Assembly: GCF_030818775.1 (NCBI RefSeq)
Contig: NZ_JAUTAU010000001.1
Location: forward strand, 2,918,001 to 2,982,000
DNA from: Bacillus sp. SORGH_AS_0510
GTDB taxonomy: Bacteria > Bacillota > Bacilli > Bacillales > Cytobacillaceae
Direction of reading: 5' to 3'
Length of the DNA: 64,000 nucleotides
The notes beneath the pieces were generated by a model. That model was given only the letters and a program-made list of their open reading frames with translations. It searched no databases and was not told the origin of the DNA. Of this stretch, positions 57,983-64,000 are shown piece after piece. Each line of letters starts with the position of its first letter. The stretch's first letter is position 1. Position numbers and translations under genes: made by a program.

Positions 57983-58723
57983 ATGAATCAACAATCTTTA
58001 ATATTGGATTTGGATGATACCCTCATCCACTGCAGCAAGTACTTTATTCAATCTAAAAATGAATTTGCTGAGCAGCTGCAAAACTGGTTCGATTTCCTTT
58101 CCAAGGAAGAAATTCTTCAAAAACAACTTGAAATTGATGTAAAAAATGTAGATAACCATGGCTTACATTCTTCCCTTTATCCAGAATCATTAGTATTGAC
58201 CTACAAATTTTTTTGCGTCAAATACGGTAGAGCCATAAAGAAAAGTGAAATTGACCTGGTACGTAGGATTGGTCAAGAAGTGTTTAAACTTGACGTGCAG
58301 CCCTTTCCTTACGTATATGATGTTTTGGATAGTCTCCAAGAGGATGGTCATCGATTGTATTTATTTACAGGCGGGGATATGAAAAATCAACGAAGGAAAA
58401 TTGATCAGTTAGGTTTAGATCGCTACTTTGAAAACCGAATATTTATTCAGCAACATAAAAACTCGAGCACCCTGAAAAAAGTACTGAATAAAATAGATTC
58501 CGACAAAAAAATAACCTGGATGATTGGGAATTCTTTAAAAACAGATGTAAAGCCTGCTATCGAGTTAGGTATCAATGCCATCCATATCCCATCAGAATTT
58601 GAATGGAGTTATAATATTATAGATTTAGAAATTGAACCAAGTGGTACTTTTGCAGAGCTTGAGTCACTGCTGCATCTCCCTGAGTACCTTAGAGATTACG
58701 CTTTTGTTCATGAAGCGATATAA
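57983..58723 (+). CDS. HAD superfamily hydrolase
   Basis: The 246-residue protein belongs to the haloacid dehalogenase superfamily. Motif I is LILDLDDTLIH (nucleophile Asp9 and Asp11), motif II is LYLFTGGD, motif III is a Lys near HKNSSTLKK and motif IV is MIGNSLKTDVKPA. The cap is alpha-helical and inserted after motif I (about 20-95). It is probably a phosphatase for a small metabolite. ATG at 57983 follows AAAGGGGG; the frame runs 24 codons upstream without a site. Confidence 0.9.
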   Translation: MNQQSLILDLDDTLIHCSKYFIQSKNEFAEQLQNWFDFLSKEEILQKQLEIDVKNVDNHGLHSSLYPESLVLTYKFFCVKYGRAIKKSEIDLVRRIGQEVFKLDVQPFPYVYDVLDSLQEDGHRLYLFTGGDMKNQRRKIDQLGLDRYFENRIFIQQHKNSSTLKKVLNKIDSDKKITWMIGNSLKTDVKPAIELGINAIHIPSEFEWSYNIIDLEIEPSGTFAELESLLHLPEYLRDYAFVHEAI

Positions 58724-58725
58724 AG

Positions 58726-58758
58726 AAAATGGCTTGGAAATATTCCAAGCCATTTTTC
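58726..58758. terminator. Bidirectional terminator
   Basis: AAAATGGCTTGGAA pairs with TTCCAAGCCATTTT in a 14-bp stem, with TTTCTATT on the right. It separates the 3' ends of the HAD and ParB-like genes. Confidence 0.9.
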
Positions 58759-58775
58759 TATTGGCTATTTTAAAA

Positions 58776-59255
58776 CTACATTTCTTTATCATTCCTAAGA
58801 ATGTCATTCACTGTTGTCTTCATTGTATAGATCACGGTTTTCTTGTAACGTGCGGCAATAAGCAGCACTCTTATTTGTTCGGAGCGGGTGAGATTTTTAA
58901 ACCGAGGCTCTTGTTTTAAAAAGGTTCGAACGATTGACCAACTGGTTGGCATGAGGGGAAAGTCATCTAGGGGTTGTTTGTTTCGTAAACGATGAAACCA
59001 TGAAATCATTCCGGTAGAACCGCTTTTATCCACTATACACGGTGCATAAATATTTTTAGTGAATTTTTTTAGTGAATCTAGTCGATCTTGCCCACTAACA
59101 AGGATGTAACTGTCGTCCTTTCGACTTTTTTTGACCACCAGCACAAACATGCAGTCCCACATTAATCTTTGGAGCTTCTTAATATGCTCCGTAATTTTCA
59201 GCGATAAATCAGGTTTGATTTTTTCAAGCGGTATATACTGTATCGTAAATTTCAT
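58776..59255 (-). CDS. ParB/sulfiredoxin-like domain protein
   Basis: The 159-residue protein starts with a ParB/Srx-like domain: YIPLEKIKPDLSLKITEHIKKLQRLMWDC, then VVKKSRKDDSYILVSGQDRLDSLKKF, where SGQDRLDSL takes the place of the GxxRxxA motif of ParB nucleotidase domains. The second half (WSIVRTFLKQEPRFKNLTRSEQIRVLLIAARYKKTVIYTMKTTV) looks like a helix-turn-helix of the ParB type but shorter. No ParA partner is near. ATG follows AGGAGGGG. It may bind DNA; function is unknown. Confidence 0.65.
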   Translation of the reverse strand: MKFTIQYIPLEKIKPDLSLKITEHIKKLQRLMWDCMFVLVVKKSRKDDSYILVSGQDRLDSLKKFTKNIYAPCIVDKSGSTGMISWFHRLRNKQPLDDFPLMPTSWSIVRTFLKQEPRFKNLTRSEQIRVLLIAARYKKTVIYTMKTTVNDILRNDKEM

Positions 59256-59481
59256 ACACAGCCCCTCCTGTTTTCATGATGGACCTATTTTCGATTCTTG
59301 CTGCAGGTGCGTTGTATTTGAATAAACTGAGTAGCATAACTCTGTTAGAATAAATGTATGTTATCCTCGCATGTCACATACGAAGGAATTTATCTAAAGA
59401 AAACACAAATTCCAAATATAGTTATTTAAGTTTTGACTAGCTCGTGATTACTTTATTAAAACTTGTTTGAATATGTCCTGC

Positions 59482-59735
59482 CTTCTGACAATGTTTCTGT
59501 TTTTTCGCTTACTCTGTCCGAAGTTGCCTTCACTTCTTACAATCTTTCTCCTTTTTCCACCTACTCTGTCTGAAGTTGCCTTGTCTTCTGACAATCTTTC
59601 TCCTTTTTCCACCTACTCTGTCCAAAGTTGCCTTGTCTTCTGACAATCTTTCTCCTTTTTCCACCTACTCTGTCCAAAGTTGCCTTGTCTTCTGACAATC
59701 TTTCTACTTTTTCCTTCAACTGTGTCAAAATTCAG
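59482..59735. repeat. Tandem array 4: five 52-bp units with TTCTGAC motifs
   Basis: The phrase CTTCTGACAAT recurs at 59482, 59533, 59585, 59637 and 59689, so steps are 51, 52, 52 and 52 bp. Between them is CTTTTTCCACCTACTCTGTCCAA-like pyrimidine-rich DNA (written in parts). The weak hairpin pairs GTC(C/T)(G/A)AAG with CTTCTGAC over a mismatch. It lies between the ParB-like gene's 5' side and clpP's 3' side. Confidence 0.92.
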
Positions 59736-59871
59736 CTAAGGTTCTCACAAGAAAGCACTTGATTGGACCGATGATTGCTAAAATCTTTCCAATCAAGATT
59801 TATTCGATCGGAATTCACCAAAAGAGCTATGCGCTTGTTTAGTCGCATAGCTCATCTTAAACTAACTATCT

Positions 59872-60453
59872 TCATTTCGGATAAAGAATTTCATCGATAA
59901 TCCCATACTCTTTTGCTTCTTCTGCACTCATAAAATAATCTCTGTCCGTATCCTTTGCTATTTTTTCGATTGGCTGTCCTGTCCGTTCTGAAATGATTTT
60001 ATTCACATGATCTCGGAGCTTTAAGATTCTTCGGGCAGATATTTCTATTTCCGTTGCCTGCCCTCTCGCTCCTCCTAGTGGCTGATGTATCATAATTTCA
60101 CTGTTTGGCAAGGCATACCGTTTTCCCTTTGTCCCTGCAAGAAGCAACATGGCCCCAAAGGAAGCAGCCATTCCTGTGCAAATCGTCCGTACATCTGGCT
60201 TAATGTATTGCATTGTATCGAAAATTGCAAACCCTGCAGACGTAGACCCTCCTGGGCTATTTATATAAAGAGATATTTCTTTATCGGGTGCATCGGCCGC
60301 TAAAAATAATAATTGTGCTACCACACTATTGGCTGTATGGTCGTTGATTTCTTCACCAATGATAATAATTCTGTCCTTTAATAAACGTGAATAAATATCA
60401 TAGGATCGTTCTCCTCGATTAGACTGCTCTATTACATACGGAATGGTACTCAT
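59872..60453 (-). CDS. clpP2: ATP-dependent Clp protease proteolytic subunit, second paralogue (ClpP2)
   Basis: The 193-residue protein has the full catalytic triad: Ser98 in GMAASFGAM, His123 in IMIHQPLGG and Asp172 in TDRDYF, and the ENSPGGS-type [11 protein letters not shown] loop. It is closer to the second ClpP of the B. cereus group than to B. subtilis ClpP (position by position, from memory of those sequences). It probably forms its own or mixed tetradecamers. ATG at 60453 follows AAGGAGG; the frame starts 7 codons earlier. It is 30 bp behind a sigma factor gene and co-transcribed with it. Confidence 0.92.
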   Translation of the reverse strand: MSTIPYVIEQSNRGERSYDIYSRLLKDRIIIIGEEINDHTANSVVAQLLFLAADAPDKEISLYINSPGGSTSAGFAIFDTMQYIKPDVRTICTGMAASFGAMLLLAGTKGKRYALPNSEIMIHQPLGGARGQATEIEISARRILKLRDHVNKIISERTGQPIEKIAKDTDRDYFMSAEEAKEYGIIDEILYPK

Positions 60454-60482
60454 TTCTTTTCCTCCTTGAAGCATTTAATTGG

Positions 60483-61214
60483 CTATGCAGCCATACAGAG
60501 AGTGCTTGAAGGAGAGAATTTTGGAGTGGATTTCTGAGTACTTTTAAACATAAGTGCAGGCTCAGGACCGCTAATACTTTTTAACGAAGGAATGGCTTCA
60601 ATGAGAACGGCAGGGTCATCTGCTTTCAGCACCTCATAAAACAATTCCGAAAGCTGTTCTTGATTTTCCTCATCCCAAAAGGATTCCAAACCCATGGATT
60701 GACCCTCTTCGTTTTCTTTCTCCAGTCTCTTTCTTGCCCGGTAAAGATTGGCTTTCACTGCGATTTCTGAGACATCCAGAATATCTGCAATTTCCTTGAG
60801 CTGATATTGGAACGCCTCTTTCAAAAGAAAGATGACTGCCTGCTTTGGAGTGAATTTTTTTAATAATAATTCAACTGTGTGGTTCAACCCGTCCACTCTA
60901 TTTGAAGAACTTTGACTTTCCAAATAGGATGAATCCTCTTCAAGCGTTTCCTTCTTTCTTTTACGAAGCAGGTCAATCCAATGATTGTAAGCCATTTTAT
61001 TTAATAATGCGGCTGTCATCCTTTGGGGTTGACACGCGTATTTTAATGCCTTTAAATATGTCTCTTGTGCGATATCCTCTCCATCCCATTTATTTTGGGA
61101 TAGAAAGTGGCAATATCGCTGGAGTTTTGGATAATGTTCCATCCAAAAAACATCCTCAAACCCATACACATCCTCTATACTTTCCACGCTGTCCTTTATC
61201 AGTTTGTGTGACAT
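60483..61214 (-). CDS. ECF-type RNA polymerase sigma factor with C-terminal extension
   Basis: The 243-residue sigma factor has region 2 (YPKLQRYCHFLSQNKWDGEDIAQETYLKALKYA) and region 4 (FTPKQAVIFLLKEAFQYQLKEIADILDVSEIAVKANLYRARKRLE). After that comes a C-terminal extension of about 70 residues (ENQEQLSELFYEVLKADDPAVLIEAIPSLKS and beyond) not present in standard ECFs. No anti-sigma gene is adjacent; the next gene is clpP2, which could degrade a regulator. ATG at 61214 has AAAGGAG eight bases before it; a GTG three codons earlier overlaps that site. Its targets are unknown. Confidence 0.88.
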   Translation of the reverse strand: MSHKLIKDSVESIEDVYGFEDVFWMEHYPKLQRYCHFLSQNKWDGEDIAQETYLKALKYACQPQRMTAALLNKMAYNHWIDLLRKRKKETLEEDSSYLESQSSSNRVDGLNHTVELLLKKFTPKQAVIFLLKEAFQYQLKEIADILDVSEIAVKANLYRARKRLEKENEEGQSMGLESFWDEENQEQLSELFYEVLKADDPAVLIEAIPSLKSISGPEPALMFKSTQKSTPKFSPSSTLCMAA

Positions 61215-61342
61215 GGTTTTCACTCCTTTTGCACTCTCTACCCTATAAACGTTTCAAGGAGGTTAAAAAGATACGGGGGCAAAAAAATTTTTTCTAATCA
61301 TACTATATGTTCATAATATTGGATTTAACCTTGTCCTAAAGG

Positions 61343-62050
61343 TTATTGATGTACCAAGTATACCCGTTCTGGCCGTCCCACTGTTCCATAGGAAAGGTCA
61401 GCCTCAATCTTTTCTTCCGCCACCAAATGTTCTAGGTAACGCCTTGCGGTTGTTCGACTGACACCAATCTCTTTAGCCACTAATTCAGCCGTTAGCCCAC
61501 GCCCTTCTTGCTTTAGAACCTCCAATACCTTTTCAAGTGTCAACGGATCGATTCCCTTAGGTAAATATTGCTTTTCGTTGCCGCTTCCCTCGCTCTCTTT
61601 ACGCAATAGCTTATCCACCTGCTGTTGGGTGACATGGAAAGCTTCTTTACCTAATTGTAAAAGGCTAGTATGGTATTCTTTATAACGTTGTAACGATTGT
61701 TTAAAACGTTCATACACTACTGGTTTAATCATATAATCAAAGACACCGATGCTTATGGCTTCTTGGACCTTATGGATCTCTTTTGTTGCTGTGATCATGA
61801 TGACATCCATTTGTTTAGCCTGCTGTTTGGTTTCCTTTAGTAAATCTAGTCCATTCATATCTGGAAAATACACATCCAATAGTAGCAAGTCTGGTTGGAG
61901 AATCTCAATTAGTGTTTTGGCTTCTACGTAACTAGCTGCAATTCCGACTGTTTCGAACCCAGCGATTTGTTCAAGAAACCGTTTCTGAATCTCTGCTACT
62001 TTTAAGTCATCTTCAACAATTAACACTGAGATTACGTGACTGTTGTGCAT
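61343..62050 (-). CDS. Response regulator, DcuR/CitT family
   Basis: The 235-residue regulator has a receiver domain (VLIVEDDLKVAEIQKRFLEQI; phosphoryl Asp59 in LLLLDVYFPDMNGL; the ATK signature MITATKEIHKVQEA) and a C-terminal helix-turn-helix (LTAELVAKEIGVSRTTARRYLEHLVAEEKI) of the CitB/DcuR type. Family members control dicarboxylate or citrate uptake. ATG lies 38 bp inside the sensor gene's 3' end, after AGGGGGAT, so translation is coupled. The neighbouring TctA permease is a likely target. Confidence 0.92.
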   Translation of the reverse strand: MHNSHVISVLIVEDDLKVAEIQKRFLEQIAGFETVGIAASYVEAKTLIEILQPDLLLLDVYFPDMNGLDLLKETKQQAKQMDVIMITATKEIHKVQEAISIGVFDYMIKPVVYERFKQSLQRYKEYHTSLLQLGKEAFHVTQQQVDKLLRKESEGSGNEKQYLPKGIDPLTLEKVLEVLKQEGRGLTAELVAKEIGVSRTTARRYLEHLVAEEKIEADLSYGTVGRPERVYLVHQ

Positions 62051-63638
62051 ACAAATCCCCCCTGCTTTTTGGTATCGCTACTGTGAAAATAGAGCCTTCT
62101 CCAACATTTGAAGAAAATGTAATCATTCCTCCTAAGTCGTCCAGAGCTCTTTGTACTAAACTGAGTCCGATTCCGGCATTACTGCTAGTATTTTTAGTAG
62201 TAAAGCCTGCCTGGAAAATCTGATCACTCGCCTCAGAGTCAATTCCATTCCCGTTGTCTTCCACTTCAATAATTAGTTCTTTGCCTAGATCAGTCAAAAA
62301 TATGGACACACATTTTTCTTGTTTTTCATTTCCCTTTACTGCTTCAAAAGCATTATTAACCAAGTTTCCAATGACGGTTACTAATAAATCTCTACTGATT
62401 TCAGGTGACAGATCCTTAAAGCTGCTTTCTCTATCAATAGTAAAATTTATTTTTAATTCGCTGGCTAAACTAACCTTTCCTAATATAAACCCAGCAATGA
62501 TAGGGTCTGGTACTTCCCTCATTAAGAATTGGATGAACCCTTGGGCAACATCAACTTCCTTTGAAATAAAGTCAATGGCCTCCTGATAGGACCCCAGTTG
62601 AATCAGCCCCAGAAGGGTGTAGAGACGATTAGAATATTCATGGGTTTGTGCCCGCAATCCCTCTGCGTAGGATTTAACATGCGATAATTCTTGCAGCAGT
62701 TGAGCAAGCTCTGACTTGCTTCGAAAGCTGGCAACAGCACCGACGACTTCGCTTTTGTTATTAAAAATAGGAATTCGGTTAGCTAAATAAACATCCCCCA
62801 TAATAATAATTTCCTGATCATACTCTGCTTGTCCCGTCCGAACAACTTCAAGTAAATGAGTGTTAACCAGTACGTCTTCTATTCTTTTACCTCGAAGCAG
62901 AATATGATTGGGTACCTTCAAGATTGTATGTGCCGTCTCATTAACCACCGTAATTCTTCCATCAGTATCGATTGCAATGATCCCCTCATGAATAGATTCC
63001 AAGATTGCGTGTTTTTCTTGGTACATCCAAGCTATTTCTTTTGGTTCTAAGCCAAATATCGCTCTTTTAATATTTAGCGAGATTAATAGTGCCGCCAATA
63101 AACCCCCAATTAAAATGATTAATGTGGCAACAAAAATTTTTTTCTGCAGCCTAGACACTTCTTTTTCAATATCTGTTTGCAGATACCCGACTGAAACGAC
63201 GCCAATGACCTCGCCGTTGCTAAAAATAGGTGCTTTTCCCCTTAAGGAAGGACCTAATGTCCCGGTTGATTCGGAAATAACCGACTTGCCTTTGAATACT
63301 TGACCGTTGTCTCCTCCCACCATTTTTTGTCCTAAACGATTGGGATTCGGGTGTGAGTACCGAATTTCGTCTCGATTTCCTATAACAATAAATTCCGCTC
63401 CTACTTGTGTTCTAATTTTTTCTGCAATAGGCTGGATAATGGTTGAAGGATTATTCGTCCGAAAGGCGGCCTGAATCTCAGGCATGTTGGCAATCGACTG
63501 AGCAACAGATAGTGCCTTCGAACCTATCTCATGTTTTAAATTAGTTTCCATGATATTTTTAAAAGTAAATTCTATGATTGTTCCAAGAACAATGATAAGT
63601 ATGGAAATTCCCAGCATTAGTTTTGTATGTATACGCAT
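62013..63638 (-). CDS. Sensor histidine kinase, DcuS/CitS family
   Basis: The 541-residue kinase has two transmembrane helices (about 7-24 and 169-189) around an extracytoplasmic sensor domain of the DcuS/CitA type (PAS/Cache; NRDEIRYSHPNPNRLGQKMVGGD). A cytoplasmic PAS domain follows (about 205-310), then the H-box with His333 in QTHEYSNRLYTLLG and the ATPase domain (NLVNNAFEAV, VEDNGNGI, FTTKNTSSNAGIGLSLV). It senses an external carboxylate. ATG follows GGGGAGAGG. The gene shares transcription with its response regulator. Confidence 0.93.
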   Translation of the reverse strand: MRIHTKLMLGISILIIVLGTIIEFTFKNIMETNLKHEIGSKALSVAQSIANMPEIQAAFRTNNPSTIIQPIAEKIRTQVGAEFIVIGNRDEIRYSHPNPNRLGQKMVGGDNGQVFKGKSVISESTGTLGPSLRGKAPIFSNGEVIGVVSVGYLQTDIEKEVSRLQKKIFVATLIILIGGLLAALLISLNIKRAIFGLEPKEIAWMYQEKHAILESIHEGIIAIDTDGRITVVNETAHTILKVPNHILLRGKRIEDVLVNTHLLEVVRTGQAEYDQEIIIMGDVYLANRIPIFNNKSEVVGAVASFRSKSELAQLLQELSHVKSYAEGLRAQTHEYSNRLYTLLGLIQLGSYQEAIDFISKEVDVAQGFIQFLMREVPDPIIAGFILGKVSLASELKINFTIDRESSFKDLSPEISRDLLVTVIGNLVNNAFEAVKGNEKQEKCVSIFLTDLGKELIIEVEDNGNGIDSEASDQIFQAGFTTKNTSSNAGIGLSLVQRALDDLGGMITFSSNVGEGSIFTVAIPKSRGDLYAQQSRNLSVNC

Positions 63639-63667
63639 TCAGACAAACACCTCTCCCCCTATCATAA

Positions 63668-63700
63668 TAAAAAAAACTCCTCATAAAAAGGAGTTTTTTC
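63668..63700. terminator. Terminator between the tctA fragment and the sensor kinase
   Basis: AAAAAACTCCT pairs with AGGAGTTTTTT in a compact hairpin, usable in both directions. It ends the permease transcript entering from the right. Confidence 0.9.
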
Positions 63701-63715
63701 TCAATCTTCAGAAAC

Positions 63716-64000
63716 TTAACCTTCTACATTAATAATGACATCTTTCCCTCTTCGTTTCATCATGAAAGGGACCACCAACCAAAGTACAGTGATGAGAAGA
63801 AAAGCCAAGGAAATTGGGCGTGTGACAAATACACTGTAATCACCATTAGAAATGGTCAATGCTCTTCTAAGATTATTCTCAATCATAGGTCCTAAAACGA
63901 GACCGAGCACCAATGGGGCGATCGGATAATCATTTTTATTGAAAAAATATCCGAGAACACCACAGCCCAACAAAAGAAGGAGGTCGTTCGTTGACACCTG
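63716..64000 (-). CDS. tctA: TctA family tripartite tricarboxylate transporter permease, C-terminal part (cut by window edge)
   Basis: These 95 codons run off the right edge of the window, so only the C-terminal end of the protein is seen. LLLLLGCGVLGYFFNKNDYPIAPLVLGLVLGPMIENNLRRALTIS (in parts) is the typical last segment of TctA large membrane subunits, followed by the final helix ISLAFLLITVLWLVVPFMMKRRGKD. The protein moves citrate or another tricarboxylate with a TctC binding protein and TctB. The adjacent DcuS/DcuR-type system probably controls it. Confidence 0.92.
   Translation of the reverse strand, partial: QVSTNDLLLLLGCGVLGYFFNKNDYPIAPLVLGLVLGPMIENNLRRALTISNGDYSVFVTRPISLAFLLITVLWLVVPFMMKRRGKDVIINVEG

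Overview
The window looks like the chromosome of a low-GC, spore-forming Bacillaceae (Bacillus/Neobacillus-like). The evidence is the AGGAGG-type ribosome sites with many TTG/GTG starts, the homologues of Bacillus YhcN, YrzI, YuzF, YezD, YcnI/J/K, YflT-type stress protein, CysH/CysP/Sat/CysC and a second ClpP, and recognisable sigma-A, sigma-B, Fur and MerR-type promoters. No rRNA, tRNA, CRISPR array, prophage or complete insertion sequence was seen.

Layout. (1) 0-7.7 kb is an accessory zone of small unrelated genes: a cell-wall-binding repeat protein, two GNAT acetyltransferases, a DHFR-like reductase, a DJ-1/PfpI protein, a WYL regulator and decayed fragments. A 34-bp hairpin repeat is scattered through it and often touches the 3' end of a gene. 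(2) 7.6-13.9 kb has a VOC protein and a four-gene operon (DUF2306, VC0807-like, GNAT, alpha/beta hydrolase) divergent from an 891-residue STAND/BTAD regulator. (3) 13.9-18.4 kb has an amino acid permease, a PAP2 phosphatase, a metallo-beta-lactamase-fold hydrolase and a YhcN-type lipoprotein. (4) 18.4-24.6 kb is a copper module (ycnI, ycnJ, ycnK), a Met-rich membrane protein and cstA with its small YbdD-like partner. (5) 25-45 kb is mostly single housekeeping or accessory genes: a stress protein with a sigma-B promoter, ArsR-like regulator, DinB, TehA-like transporter, LD-carboxypeptidase, Fur-controlled DoxX, ComB-like phosphatase, LMW-PTP, bile-acid symporter-like transporter, SGNH hydrolase, NlpC/P60 hydrolase, several GNATs, an SDR-MerR operon and WrbA.

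(6) 45.4-54.9 kb is a sulfate assimilation locus read leftward: yezD, cysH, cysP, sat, cysC, sumT, sirB, cysJ, cysI. It covers sulfate uptake, activation, reduction to sulfite and sulfide, and most of siroheme synthesis; the precorrin-2 dehydrogenase (sirC) is missing. A strong terminator sits between yezD and cysH, which suggests attenuation. (7) 55-64 kb has a protein with a duplicated ribbon-helix-helix-like domain, yrzI with a promoter and operator that resemble those of the nearby TetR gene, a MOSC protein, a HAD hydrolase, a ParB/Srx-like protein, a sigma factor-clpP2 operon, and a DcuSR/CitST-type two-component system next to the end of a TctA permease cut by the window edge.

The most unusual structure is a set of four intergenic tandem arrays (about 15.34-15.67, 24.71-24.92, 27.89-28.46 and 59.48-59.73 kb), all with a unit of 52 bp (+/-1), each unit having a short hairpin and a pyrimidine-rich spacer. 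Three share sequence; the fourth has the same length and architecture with a different hairpin.
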